From an uncultured Alphaproteobacteria bacterium (lineage in GTDB: Bacteria > Pseudomonadota > Alphaproteobacteria > RF32 > CAG-239), in NCBI GenBank assembly GCA_934271715.1, contig CAKQRZ010000011.1:1-64000 (forward strand): a stretch of DNA of 64,000 nt. The letters run 5' to 3'. Of this stretch, positions 43,889 to 53,280 are shown one piece after another. Within the stretch, counting starts at the first letter, position 1, and each line of letters begins with the position of its first letter. The notes beneath the pieces were generated by a model, which was not told where the DNA came from, searched no databases, and worked only from the letters and a program-made list of their open reading frames with translations. Made by a program: the position numbers and the translations under genes.

Positions 43889-44476
43889 ATGACTGATAAA
43901 AAAGAAAAGATATCCGCTGAAACCGAAAATAAAAAAGAACAAGCTGCGGCGGAAGAAAATTCTGAAGATGTGCAAAACTCCGAATGTAAAGATGAGCTGA
44001 GCCAGCTTAAGGAAGAAAATCAAAAACTAAAAGATTCTTTTTTGCGCGCGTATGCTGAGGCTGAAAATACCAAAAAACGCTGCCAGCAGGAAATTGAGAA
44101 AAATTCTAAGTTTGCCATTTCTTCTTTTGCCAAAGAGCTGCTGGGCGTGGCTGATAATCTGCAGCGTGCTTTGAGCGCCGTTGACGATGAAACAAAGTCA
44201 AAATGCGAAGCTTTTATTAAAGGCGTGGAGCTTACTCAGAATGAACTGACTAAAGTTTTCGGTAAATTCGGCATAAAAAAATTGGAAAGCCTTAATAAGG
44301 TTTTTGACCCGAATTTTGAACGCGTGGTGCAGGAAGTTGAAGATAAAGAAAAGCCTGCCGGCACGATTATTGCTGAATTACAGTCAGGCTATACGCTAAA
44401 CGACCGCATTTTGCGCGAAGCCATGGTTGTGGTAACCAAGGGCGGAGATGTAGTATCTAAATCTGAAAAAAAGTAG
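43889..44476 (+). CDS. grpE: Nucleotide exchange factor GrpE
   Basis: 195 residues. Charged N-terminus, long coiled coil (about 35-90), then the beta-rich head with VFDPNFERVVQEVEDKEKPAGTI and LREAMVVVTKG. Exchange factor of DnaK. AGAGG before the ATG. Followed by its own terminator. Confidence 0.96.
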   Translation: MTDKKEKISAETENKKEQAAAEENSEDVQNSECKDELSQLKEENQKLKDSFLRAYAEAENTKKRCQQEIEKNSKFAISSFAKELLGVADNLQRALSAVDDETKSKCEAFIKGVELTQNELTKVFGKFGIKKLESLNKVFDPNFERVVQEVEDKEKPAGTIIAELQSGYTLNDRILREAMVVVTKGGDVVSKSEKK

Positions 44477-44506
44477 ATAAAAGCGTTTTAAAATACCTAA
44501 AAATTT

Positions 44507-44535
44507 AAAAGTCCGTGCAGTTGCGGACTTTTTTA
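44507..44535 (+). terminator. Intrinsic terminator of grpE
   Basis: AAAAGTCCG (44507-44515) pairs with CGGACTTTT (44524-44532), T-run after. Confidence 0.85.
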
Positions 44536-44612
44536 TTTGACGCGGCAAAATAAATGGTATATTTGATAAATTGTTATTTATTACAAAAAAACTTGGCGTT
44601 ATACTTTTGCGC

Positions 44613-45737
44613 ATGAAAATATTGAACGTTTATATTTTTAAGCAGATTTTTATTGGTTTTCTGCTGGTTTGTTTCTCTCTGCTGGCTATGCTGTGGCTAA
44701 CGCAGTCGCTCCGTTTTGTGGAAATGGTAACTCGCCAAGGACTGCCGGTTTATCTGTTTGCCGAGATGACCTCGCTTTTGATGCCGCGTATTTTTAATAT
44801 ACTTTCACCGGTTGCGGTTTTTGTGACCGTGCTGTTTGTTTATAACCGCCTGATTGCCGACCGGGAACTTGTGGTTATGCAGTCAGCCGGAATCAGTCCG
44901 TGGCAGAATTCTAAAGCAGCGGTGCTGATTGGCTTGGTGCTGGTTTTGTTCAATGTGTTTGTCATGAACTGGGGAATTCCTTGGTCGGAATATAAATTCA
45001 GAGATTTGGAATGGCGGGTAAAAAATAATTTAACGCAGATGGTTTTCCGCGAGGGCGAATTTACTACCCTCAAAAACGGAATTACCGTGTTTGTCAATAA
45101 GCATGAAGACGACGGCTCGGTCAGCGGGATTTTTGTCAGCGATGAAAGCAAGCCGGATGTAAAAGTTACGCTTACAGCAGAAAAAGGCCGCTTAATTCAA
45201 ACCGATAAAGGTCCGAGAATCTTGTTTATAAACGGAGTGCGGCAAGAAATGAACACCAAAGACTATAAGTTTAGCACGCTGTCTTTTGCCCGCTATTCGG
45301 CTGAATTTAATAATGTGGAAAGCAAAAAGAAAAAAGATCAGACTGTCCGTGAGCGTTCTATCGGGGAGCTGCTTAATGCTAAAAATGACCCGACGCTGGA
45401 TGCTCCTGCCGTCCGCAAAAGCATTGTGGAAGGACACCGCCGCATTTTATATCCGCTCTATAATTTATTGTTTGCTTTATTGGCCTGCGTTGGCTTGCTG
45501 GTGGGTAATTTTAACCGCCGCGGGCAGACAAAGCTGATTACGATTGAAGTTTTAAGCATGATTGTGATTTTAGGCGGAGACTTGGCCTTTACTAATTTGG
45601 CGGGGCGTTCGCTGATTCTGCTGCCGGTGCTGTATTTGAACTGCCTGCTGCCGCTGCTGGTCTGCTTTTATTTGCTGTTCTTTTATAATCCGTTTTATTT
45701 CCGCCGTTTCAGGGCAAAGGAGCATTATGAAAAATAG
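44613..45737 (+). CDS. lptF: LPS export permease LptF
   Basis: 374 residues from the ATG at 44613; a longer frame starting at 44571 lacks support. LptF/LptG fold: three N-terminal helices, a periplasmic beta-jellyroll (about 145-260), three C-terminal helices. Motifs NILSPVAVFV and ELVVMQSAGIS are typical of LptF. It forms the ABC export complex with LptG and LptB. The lptG gene normally found next is absent; lptD follows with an 11-base overlap. Confidence 0.88.
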   Translation: MKILNVYIFKQIFIGFLLVCFSLLAMLWLTQSLRFVEMVTRQGLPVYLFAEMTSLLMPRIFNILSPVAVFVTVLFVYNRLIADRELVVMQSAGISPWQNSKAAVLIGLVLVLFNVFVMNWGIPWSEYKFRDLEWRVKNNLTQMVFREGEFTTLKNGITVFVNKHEDDGSVSGIFVSDESKPDVKVTLTAEKGRLIQTDKGPRILFINGVRQEMNTKDYKFSTLSFARYSAEFNNVESKKKKDQTVRERSIGELLNAKNDPTLDAPAVRKSIVEGHRRILYPLYNLLFALLACVGLLVGNFNRRGQTKLITIEVLSMIVILGGDLAFTNLAGRSLILLPVLYLNCLLPLLVCFYLLFFYNPFYFRRFRAKEHYEK

Positions 45738-48003
45738 TTGTATATGGGGTATAAGAATATTGCTGCTGCCTGCAATGCTGTATAGCGGACAGGCTTTTGC
45801 CGTCAGCGAAGCCGGAGAAATTCAGCGCAAGGAGCAAAAAACTCCGCATGCCGAAATGAATGTGGCTCATAATATTACTAACATTCAATTTGCTGAAGAC
45901 AGCAATATTGCCGGTCAAAATGCTGTTAATTTCAGCGCCGATGAGCTTACTAACGATGAAAACAGCGGCTTAATCACGGCTTCCGGCGAAGTGGAAATTG
46001 AATATAACAATATGCGCCTTAAAACCGATAAGCTGATATATGACCAAAACAATGATGTGGTTACGGCTAACGGCAATGTCCGCCTGTATTCTTCTGACGG
46101 CTCTATTGTTTACAGCGATGAGGTAGTGCTTTCCGAGCAGATGACAACCGGAGAAATGCACCACATTAAAGTGCTGCTTAAAGATAAATCCCACGTTTTT
46201 GCCGAAAGTTTTAAAAAGAAAAATAATCAGAAAAAACAGCTGGCTTATGCCACATATACGCCGTGCGATATGTGCGACGCGCAGTCTCCGCTGTGGTCTA
46301 TCAGCGCCCGCAAGGTTCAGCATGACGAAAAAAGCCAGAATGTTCACTACAATGACGCTGTAATAAAAGTTAAGAATGTTCCGATTTTCTATACTCCGTT
46401 TTTTTCACATCCGGATCCGAGCGTAAAACGCCGTTCCGGTTTTCTGGCGCCGAGCATGGGAAGTTCCAACTATTTGGGAACGGTGGTGCAGCCGCGTTAT
46501 TTTTGGGCGGTTAACGACCAGACCAATGTTGTTTTCTCGCCGATTTATTCTTCTGACCGCGGAATGGTTTGGGGCGGCAGCTATCAGCAGTATTTTTACA
46601 GCGCCGATACGGAAATTGCCGGCAGCTATATGAAAGACGGCAAAGAAGACCGTCCGCAGCACCGCGGCAATGTTTTTGCCAAAGGACGCTATGATATCAA
46701 TGATTTGTGGCGATTTAAATATGATCTGAAATATGTTTCGGATTATCTTTATTTAAAAGAACTGAGCTTGCCGTATCAGGATGACGCATGGCTGACTTCC
46801 AGCGCGGCTTTTGAGCGTTTCAGCGGACGCGATTATGCTTCTGTAGAAGCGTATTATTACAAAATTCTGAGTTATAACCTGCGCCGCAGCAATGACCGGC
46901 AGTTTAACGAAATCAACAACCGCAAGCCGACGGTGGCGCCGCTGGTGGATGTGGAAATGTATTCTGACCCAAGCTCTATCGGCTCATATTTCAAAAATGA
47001 ATTTAACAGCGCGTCTGTTTATCATCAAGACGGCCGAAACACTCAGCGTCTGACTTCTATCAACGCTTGGGAACTGCCGTTTACATCGTCTTTCGGCGAA
47101 AAATATCGTTTGGTCGGTTCCGTAAAATCGGATGCTTATTATGTGAACCGTTATCAATATCAGCAAAATAACCGTTACAGCGGCACCGTTACCAGATTTT
47201 TCCCTCAGGCCGGTGTGGAATGGCGTCTGCCGTTTGTAAAAGCAACAGAGTCTTCACGGCAGATTATTGAGCCGGTGGTTGTCGGCGTGGTTGCGCCGAA
47301 AGGCGGCAATAAAGCCGATAAAATTCCGAATGAAGACAGCGAAGATGTATATTTTGACGATACCAACGTTTTGGATTTGGACAGATACGCCGGTTATGAC
47401 CGCAACGATACAGGCAGCCGCGTAAGCTATGGACTGCGCTGGAGTTCATACGGAGATATCATCGGCAGAACCTCGGCTTTTATCGCTCAAAGCTATGAAA
47501 GAGACCGCGACAGCAGCTTTACCAGAAGTTTGGATGAAAACTATGATTCTAATTTCAGCGACTATGTCGGACGCATTAACGCCGAACCGAATGAATATCT
47601 GAATTTGAACTACCGTTTCAGATTGGATAAAGATTCTCTAGACGCAAAATACAGCGAATTGGGCGTCGGCGCCGGACCAGATTTTTTTCGGGCGTACGCT
47701 TCTTACATCTTTTTGCAGGGAAATACTTATTATAACCAGTTGTATTCGGAACGAAAAGAATTATATACTTCTATTAGTTCGGCTCTTTCGCAATTTTGGT
47801 CGGTCAGCATCTATAATCTGCAGGATTTGACTGAAGACAGCCGCGGTTCGCTGGAACACGGCGGAAATGTGATTTATGAAGACGAATGCTTAAAATGGGT
47901 AACCAGCGTTAAAAAATATAACAGCAGCAACCCAGATTTGAAAAATAGCTATGAATTCGGCACTACTTTCTATTTGAAAACGATAGGCAGCTTTGGTTCA
48001 TAG
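45727..48003 (+). CDS. lptD: LPS-assembly protein LptD
   Basis: 758 residues with AGGAG before the ATG. Signal peptide about 1-26. An OstA/LptA-like domain (about 55-170, FSADELTNDENSGLITASGEVEI) precedes a beta-barrel. Cysteines CDMC near 178-181 lie between the two parts, and few others are seen, so the disulfide pattern may differ from E. coli. Inserts LPS in the outer membrane; thus the organism has LPS. Confidence 0.92.
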   Translation: MKNSCIWGIRILLLPAMLYSGQAFAVSEAGEIQRKEQKTPHAEMNVAHNITNIQFAEDSNIAGQNAVNFSADELTNDENSGLITASGEVEIEYNNMRLKTDKLIYDQNNDVVTANGNVRLYSSDGSIVYSDEVVLSEQMTTGEMHHIKVLLKDKSHVFAESFKKKNNQKKQLAYATYTPCDMCDAQSPLWSISARKVQHDEKSQNVHYNDAVIKVKNVPIFYTPFFSHPDPSVKRRSGFLAPSMGSSNYLGTVVQPRYFWAVNDQTNVVFSPIYSSDRGMVWGGSYQQYFYSADTEIAGSYMKDGKEDRPQHRGNVFAKGRYDINDLWRFKYDLKYVSDYLYLKELSLPYQDDAWLTSSAAFERFSGRDYASVEAYYYKILSYNLRRSNDRQFNEINNRKPTVAPLVDVEMYSDPSSIGSYFKNEFNSASVYHQDGRNTQRLTSINAWELPFTSSFGEKYRLVGSVKSDAYYVNRYQYQQNNRYSGTVTRFFPQAGVEWRLPFVKATESSRQIIEPVVVGVVAPKGGNKADKIPNEDSEDVYFDDTNVLDLDRYAGYDRNDTGSRVSYGLRWSSYGDIIGRTSAFIAQSYERDRDSSFTRSLDENYDSNFSDYVGRINAEPNEYLNLNYRFRLDKDSLDAKYSELGVGAGPDFFRAYASYIFLQGNTYYNQLYSERKELYTSISSALSQFWSVSIYNLQDLTEDSRGSLEHGGNVIYEDECLKWVTSVKKYNSSNPDLKNSYEFGTTFYLKTIGSFGS

Positions 48004-48016
48004 GCGAGGAGGAAAA

Positions 48017-49216
48017 ATGAAAAAAATAATACTGTTTTCCGGTTTGTTTTTGCTGATTGGCAATGTTGCTTCAGCCGAAGATTTAAATCTGCAGGATATA
48101 GACAGTCAGGCGCGTATGGAGCGTCCGAACACCAATTCTATTATGTTCCGCCGCAATGCCGACCAATACCGCCAGCTGAGCGATGAAGAAAAAGCCGATA
48201 TTGCCGCCCGCCGCGAAGAAGTCCGCAAAATGCGCCTGCAGCAAGAGGAATATGCCCGCCGCCGCGCCGAAGAAGAAGCCCGCCGCCGGGCGATGGAAGA
48301 GGCTCAGAAAGAAGCTGAACGCCGCCGCGCCGAGGCTCTTAAGCCGATTACCTTATATGAAAATAAGCTGAAAATTTATGCTTTGGTTAACGGCGAGGTT
48401 ATTACCAGCAGCGATATGCAGAGCCGGATTAACGCTTTTATTTTAATGACCGGAATTCCGTATAATCAGCAGACTAAAGCCATGATAACCGGCAAAGTCC
48501 TGCAGTCGGCGATTGATGAAAAGCTGAAAATACAGGAAGCCGAAAAAAATAAAATAAAAATAAGCCAAAAAGAAATTGACAAAGCTTTGCGCAAGTTTGA
48601 GCAAAGTAACAACATGCCGGCCGGCCAGCTGAAAAAAATTCTGCAGGATGCTAAAGTCAGCGTAAAAGTCTGGAGTACGCAGATAGAAGCTGATTTAGCT
48701 TGGCAGAAGCTGATTGCGCAAAAAGGCTATAATGAAGTTAATATCGGCGAAAGCGATATTAACAAGGCTTTGGCCGATATTAAAAACGACCAGAAAAAAC
48801 AAAAATTTATGGTTTCGGAAATTGTTATAGATAAAAAAGATGCCAAAGATTTAAATCAGCTGGTAGAAAATCTGCGCCACGACCCGCGTTTTGAACTCTA
48901 TGCCATGCAGTTTTCGCAAAGTCCGAGCGCGGCCAACGGCGGTCATTTGGGTTGGGTAAGCAAAGGCAAGCTGCCCTCGGTTTTGGAAAATTTGGTGCTG
49001 AAGATGAAAGACGGAGATGTTTCTGACCCGATTGCTTACGGAAAAGATTTCTATATTTTAAAATTGGAAAAAATCTTTAATCCGGCAATAGATAAACCGG
49101 AAATTCCCTCCCGCAAAGAAGTTAAAAGCTTTTTGGAAAATAAAAAGCTGGAAGAATATTCTAACCGCTATATCAAAAACCTGCGCAGCCGCGCGCTGAT
49201 TGAAAAGAAAGTATAA
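48017..49216 (+). CDS. surA: Periplasmic chaperone/peptidyl-prolyl isomerase SurA
   Basis: 399 residues from the ATG at 48017, preceded by AGGAGG. Signal peptide 1-22. A highly charged Glu/Arg coiled region (about 60-110) is an unusual insertion. Then the SurA N-domain and one parvulin domain (MVSEIVI ... FSQSPSAANGGHLGWVSKGKLP). Only one parvulin domain, versus two in E. coli. Folds outer-membrane proteins; sits after lptD, its client. Confidence 0.88.
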   Translation: MKKIILFSGLFLLIGNVASAEDLNLQDIDSQARMERPNTNSIMFRRNADQYRQLSDEEKADIAARREEVRKMRLQQEEYARRRAEEEARRRAMEEAQKEAERRRAEALKPITLYENKLKIYALVNGEVITSSDMQSRINAFILMTGIPYNQQTKAMITGKVLQSAIDEKLKIQEAEKNKIKISQKEIDKALRKFEQSNNMPAGQLKKILQDAKVSVKVWSTQIEADLAWQKLIAQKGYNEVNIGESDINKALADIKNDQKKQKFMVSEIVIDKKDAKDLNQLVENLRHDPRFELYAMQFSQSPSAANGGHLGWVSKGKLPSVLENLVLKMKDGDVSDPIAYGKDFYILKLEKIFNPAIDKPEIPSRKEVKSFLENKKLEEYSNRYIKNLRSRALIEKKV

Positions 49217-50046
49217 TGACAGAGCTTCTTTCTTTGCGCGAAACGGTTGACAGCCATGGCTTAATGGCAAAAAAAGCCTTAGGGCAGAATTTTTTGCTTG
49301 ACCAGAATATTACAGATAAAATTATCCGCAGTTCTTTGGAGGCGCGGGGCTTAACCGATTTTTCCGGCGAAGATGTTTTTGAAATCGGTCCTGGTCCCGG
49401 CGGGCTGACCCGTGCGGTGCTGAAAGCGAATCCGCACAGCATCACGGTTATAGAAATGGATGAACGCTGCATAGAAATTATGCAGGAACTGCAGGCGGTT
49501 TACGGCAGCAAGCTGCAAATTGTCAACGGAGATGCGCTGAAGTTTGATTTCGGGCAGAAAACGGAATATCCTAAAAGCATTGTCAGCAATCTGCCGTATC
49601 ATATATCCGTGCCGCTGCTGCTGGGATTTTTGCAGCAAATGCGGCAGTTCAGCAGTTTGACTCTGATGTTTCAAAAAGAAGTGGCGGAGCGGATTTGCGC
49701 CGAGCCTAACAACAAAAATTACGGGAGGCTGTCCGTTATCTCTCAGCTGGTCTGCAAGGTTAAGCTGCTGTTTAATCTGAATCCGAGCTGTTTTGTGCCG
49801 GCGCCTAAAATCTGGTCTTCGGTGCTTTTATTTACGCCGCAGAAAAATATGCCGTCAGCCGAAGAATTGCAAAAGCTGGAAAAAATTACGGAAGCAGCTT
49901 TCGGACAGCGCCGCAAAATGATTCGCCAAAGCCTGAAAAGCCTGCCGAATTTAGAAAAAGCCAGCGCGGCCGCCGGTGTGGCTTTAACGGACAGAGCCGA
50001 AAATATTACGCCTGAGCAATATTTGATTTTAGCGCAAAATATTTAA
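49216..50046 (+). CDS. ksgA: 16S rRNA dimethyladenosine transferase
   Basis: 276 residues, ATG overlapping the surA stop (TAATG). SAM motif FEIGPGPGGLTRAVL, VIEMDERC, catalytic SNLPYHIS, and FVPAPKIWS. Dimethylates A1518 and A1519. In many proteobacteria pdxA lies between surA and ksgA; it is absent here. Confidence 0.97.
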   Translation: MTELLSLRETVDSHGLMAKKALGQNFLLDQNITDKIIRSSLEARGLTDFSGEDVFEIGPGPGGLTRAVLKANPHSITVIEMDERCIEIMQELQAVYGSKLQIVNGDALKFDFGQKTEYPKSIVSNLPYHISVPLLLGFLQQMRQFSSLTLMFQKEVAERICAEPNNKNYGRLSVISQLVCKVKLLFNLNPSCFVPAPKIWSSVLLFTPQKNMPSAEELQKLEKITEAAFGQRRKMIRQSLKSLPNLEKASAAAGVALTDRAENITPEQYLILAQNI

Positions 50047-50126
50047 GCAATCTCTTGTTTTTTATAAAAATGTTAATATTTTTTTCGTAGCCTGTAAAAG
50101 GTTAAAACTTTTTAGGATATCGCAAA

Positions 50127-52037
50127 ATGCACACAATTCATACGCTGATTTTGGACCTGACGCTCATCACGATTTATGCGGCGATTGTTACTCTGCTGTT
50201 TAAAAAATTAAAGCAGCCGACGGTGCTGGGCTATATTTTAGCCGGTATTTTGGCGGGTCCGTATTTTGATTTGCTGCCGACGGTGACGGATAGAGAAAAT
50301 CTGAGCCTGTGGGCGGATATCGGCGTGATTTTTCTGCTGTTCGGCTTGGGATTGGAATTCAGTTTTAAAAAGATGATTAACGTGGGCAAGGCGGCGATGA
50401 TTACGGCTAACGCCAATATTCTGTTTATGCTGTTTCTGGGCTATAACACCGGTTTGCTGCTGGGCTGGACAACCATGGACAGCTTCTTTTTAGGCAGTAT
50501 GATTTCTATGTCGTCAACCACGATTATTATTAAAGCCTTTGACGATTTAAATATTAAAAAACAAAAATTTACGGATTTAGTATTCGGCGTGCTGGTGGTA
50601 GAAGATTTAGTGGGCATTCTGCTGCTGGTGCTGCTGCCGACAATCGCTTTAGGTTCCACCATTGACGGCGAAGCGCTGCTGTTCAGCACCGGCAAGCTGA
50701 TTTTATTTTTAGTTTTGTGTTTTGTGGCCGGCATATATCTGGTGCCGACGCTTTTAAAGAAAATTGACAGTTTTCTAAATGACGAACAGCTGCTTTTAGT
50801 AATTATTGCCTTGTGTTTCGGTATGGTAGCGCTGGCTAATTATTCGGGATTTTCTTCCGCTCTTGGCGCTTTTATCATGGGGTCTATTTTAGCTGAAACG
50901 CCGCTGATTGAGCGTATAGAAAAAACTATAAAACCTCTTAAGGATTTTTTCGGCGCTGTCTTTTTCGTTTCGGTCGGCATGATGGTTAATCCGGCAATGT
51001 TTATTGAATATGCTTGGCCGATTTGTGTGATTACTTTTATTGTGATGGTCGGCAAAGTCGCATTTTCATGCTTTGGCTTTATTGTTTCCGGCCAGCCGCT
51101 TAAAACCTCGGTTCTGGGGGCTTTTTCGTTGGCTCAGGTCGGCGAATTCGCTTTTATTATCGCCAGCCTCGGCATGAGCTTGGGCGTGCTGCATAAGCAG
51201 GTATATCCGATTATTGTGGCGGTTTCGGTTATCACAACTTTCTTTACGCCGATGATGATTAAATTTGCTGAGCCGATGTTTAATGTAATTAAGCGCTATC
51301 TGCCGGAAAAATGGCAGGAATTTTTAGCTAAGCATGTTGCTGGACAAAAGGAAACCAAAAGCGAAGAGCGTTTGTGGAATATGCTGCTGAAAAACTATCT
51401 GCTGCGGCTTATCTTGTTTATTATGATTAACTATGCCGTTATTGGTTTTTCAAATTATTTTGTGCGTCCGTGGGTGCATCAATATCTGCCGAATATGGCG
51501 GCGCGGGCGGCAGTTACGGCTATCACTCTGCTGCTGATGTCGCCGTTTTTAAAGGCTCTTATCGGCTGGGAAACAATCTTGCCGGTAGTGCTGTCAGAAA
51601 AATTCCGTCCGCTCTCAGAAACAGCTCATCAGCTGTTTAAGGTCAATATCTGCGAAAATAAAATGGTGCAGAAAGTTAAAGATACGCTGAGTTCCTGCGA
51701 AAGCGAAAATATCAAAAATCTGTTTGTTTCAAACAATCAGGTAGCGACGGTTTATTATAAGCTGTGGAAAGCTAAAAAAGCCAATCGGCTGCCGCTGCTG
51801 TTTTTAACCAGTTTCCGCATGCTGATTGTTTGCTTTTTTATTATGACGGTAGTTCATCAGTTTTTAACCGAAAACAGCAAGGTTATTTTTTGTTTGGTGC
51901 TGATTTCTTTGGTTATGCTGTCGCAGTCGCGCTGGCTGTTTGAACAATATATGAAAATTGAAAAACAATTTCTGGATAATCTGCACGGCGGTGCTGAAAA
52001 AGAAACCGAGACTAAAGAAATTAAAGAAGAAAAATAA
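50127..52037 (+). CDS. CPA2-family cation:proton antiporter (KefB/YbaL-like) without RCK domain
   Basis: 636 residues. The first 400 form the Na/H exchanger membrane domain: KQPTVLGYILAGILAGP, GLGLEFSFKKM, SSTTIIIKAFDDLN, VVEDLVGILLLV, and SLAQVGEFAFIIASLG. The nucleotide-binding TrkA-N domain usual for Kef proteins is missing; instead a helical C-terminus with further membrane segments (about 425-500, 555-605) and an acidic tail. Probably K+ or Na+/H+ exchange; regulation must differ from Kef. Confidence 0.85.
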   Translation: MHTIHTLILDLTLITIYAAIVTLLFKKLKQPTVLGYILAGILAGPYFDLLPTVTDRENLSLWADIGVIFLLFGLGLEFSFKKMINVGKAAMITANANILFMLFLGYNTGLLLGWTTMDSFFLGSMISMSSTTIIIKAFDDLNIKKQKFTDLVFGVLVVEDLVGILLLVLLPTIALGSTIDGEALLFSTGKLILFLVLCFVAGIYLVPTLLKKIDSFLNDEQLLLVIIALCFGMVALANYSGFSSALGAFIMGSILAETPLIERIEKTIKPLKDFFGAVFFVSVGMMVNPAMFIEYAWPICVITFIVMVGKVAFSCFGFIVSGQPLKTSVLGAFSLAQVGEFAFIIASLGMSLGVLHKQVYPIIVAVSVITTFFTPMMIKFAEPMFNVIKRYLPEKWQEFLAKHVAGQKETKSEERLWNMLLKNYLLRLILFIMINYAVIGFSNYFVRPWVHQYLPNMAARAAVTAITLLLMSPFLKALIGWETILPVVLSEKFRPLSETAHQLFKVNICENKMVQKVKDTLSSCESENIKNLFVSNNQVATVYYKLWKAKKANRLPLLFLTSFRMLIVCFFIMTVVHQFLTENSKVIFCLVLISLVMLSQSRWLFEQYMKIEKQFLDNLHGGAEKETETKEIKEEK

Positions 52038-52104
52038 ACTTTCCCCCGCCGGAAAGTAAAAATAATTTTAATTTAATGAAATTAGATGGCTGTTTTGTCA
52101 AAAG

Positions 52105-52124
52105 TGTGTAAAAAAAACGACCGT
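52105..52124 (-). repeat. Left arm of a 20-bp perfect inverted repeat upstream of a prepilin gene
   Basis: The 20 bases TGTGTAAAAAAAACGACCGT are the exact reverse complement of 52261-52280. The arms are 136 bases apart and enclose an AT-rich segment with promoter-like sequence, directly before the prepilin ribosome-binding site. Confidence 0.9.
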
Positions 52125-52248
52125 TTAAAAGGGACAGTTTTTAGGCTGTTTTTAGTAATGTAGCAGAGGTTGTTAAGAATTGCAATAACTTTTTATATTT
52201 GCGATGTTTTTTGCGGTTTTATAAAAATTTACAGCGTCTTGTTTTGAG

Positions 52249-52280
52249 TGTGTAAAAATAACGGTCGTTTTTTTTACACA
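52249..52280. repeat. 32-bp near-perfect dyad containing the right inverted-repeat arm
   Basis: TGTGTAAAAA at 52249-52258 and TTTTTACACA at 52271-52280 flank the core ACGGTCGT. The right 20 bases (52261-52280) are the inverted-repeat arm and also recur at window positions 1-20. The dyad could be a dimer-binding operator or a recombination site. Confidence 0.75.
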
Positions 52281-52296
52281 TAATAGGAGGAATAAG

Positions 52297-53247
52297 ATGT
52301 TGAAGAGTATGAATTTTTTAAGAGGAAAAAGCAGGGGAAGAGTAAGTGGAGGCACTAAAGCAGCGCCTCTAGTACCTGTCATTCTATGCCTTGTGCATAG
52401 AATCTTGTGGAAACAAGGTATTAAACTAGTCAATAAATTAGCCTTATTATTAAATAAGTGCTGGAGTAGCATGCTTAGTACCTTTTGCGCATTCTTTAAG
52501 TACCCCTCACCCGCAGACAAGTCTGCCCCCTCTCCCTCAGGGGGCGAGGGTATGCACTGCCCTTGGTGCGACAAGATACTAGGCACAGACTGTGCGTCAC
52601 GGCCTAGTATGACTGGTGGCAGGGGCGCAAATTCCTTTGGAAGAAGTATGATAGAAATGCTGGGGGTTCTAGCGATTATTGCGGTGTTAAGTGTCGGAGG
52701 AATTGCCGGCTATTCCAAAGCCATGGAGAAATATAAGCTGAACCGGACGGTGGAGCAGTTCAATTATCTTATTCAAGGAATGCTGGAGCATACCGACAGT
52801 TTACGAGATAAATCTGATAGCAGCTATCAATATGGGCTTGTTGATGTGGTGCAGGCTCTTAATTTAGTTCCGGAAACTTGGGAACGAGTTGATTCTATAC
52901 GCTTAACCGATGAAATGGGCGACACTATTCAGCCGTTTATCCGTAACGGAAATATCACCATAGATTTTTATTTGGGCGGAAAAACGGTTGAACAAGGCGT
53001 TGGCGACTTATCATACGCTTTTTCCGACAAACTGTGCCGAGAAATTGTTCAAAATGTGTTTTATCCATTGCATTCGGCGGCCAGAGCCGCTCATGTCGTG
53101 ACGGATAAAACATATAACTATTATGGCAACAGCTTGTGCGCTGATGGCAGAAGATGTCTTAAAGATATAACCCCGATTGAAATTAACAAAATCTGCAAAG
53201 CCTGCAACAAAGGTAAACAAGCCTGTGTTTTGGTTTTGGATATGTAA
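52297..53247 (+). CDS. Prepilin-like protein with 115-residue repeat-built leader (family member 3)
   Basis: 316 residues. The ATG follows AGGAGG, identical to the gene at 37. The first eight residues are MLKSMNFL; residues 9-110 are encoded by interspersed palindromic repeats (around PVILCLVHRIL, a PSPADKSAPSPSGGEG segment, and KILGT...RPSMTGG), all in frame. Gly115 precedes RSMIEMLG with Glu at +5 and the hydrophobic helix. The mature part, about 201 residues, ends with the family cysteine signature (CLKDITPIEINKIC, KAC, final C). A leader of 115 residues is far above the usual 5-30 for prepilins; an internal ATG at 52609 would give 11 residues but has no Shine-Dalgarno. Confidence 0.82.
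   Translation: MLKSMNFLRGKSRGRVSGGTKAAPLVPVILCLVHRILWKQGIKLVNKLALLLNKCWSSMLSTFCAFFKYPSPADKSAPSPSGGEGMHCPWCDKILGTDCASRPSMTGGRGANSFGRSMIEMLGVLAIIAVLSVGGIAGYSKAMEKYKLNRTVEQFNYLIQGMLEHTDSLRDKSDSSYQYGLVDVVQALNLVPETWERVDSIRLTDEMGDTIQPFIRNGNITIDFYLGGKTVEQGVGDLSYAFSDKLCREIVQNVFYPLHSAARAAHVVTDKTYNYYGNSLCADGRRCLKDITPIEINKICKACNKGKQACVLVLDM
52348..52461 (+). repeat. 114-bp interspersed repeat, copy A (inside prepilin leader)
   Basis: By eye about 100 of 114 positions match the reverse complement of 62927-63040. The core is a palindrome ATTCTATGC-CTTGT-GCATAGAAT (around 52381-52403), then CTTGT...ACAAG and a conserved AT-rich tail. It is translated in frame in both prepilin leaders. Confidence 0.85.
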
Positions 53248-53248
53248 A

Positions 53249-53271
53249 AAGCGGCGGATTTTGCGCCGCTT
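53249..53271. terminator. GC-rich hairpin between convergent genes
   Basis: AAGCGGCG (53249-53256) pairs with CGCCGCTT (53264-53271). A T-run follows on the minus strand, so it best serves the adenosine kinase transcript. Confidence 0.7.
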
Positions 53272-53280
53272 AATACCTGA

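Noticed and set aside
52038..52057. ACTTTCC/GGAAAGT hairpin after the antiporter gene
   Set aside because: No T-run follows; too weak to call a terminator.
52173..52586. Long minus-strand frame opposite the prepilin leader
   Set aside because: Made of the same repeats read backwards; no RBS, and the plus-strand gene is well supported.
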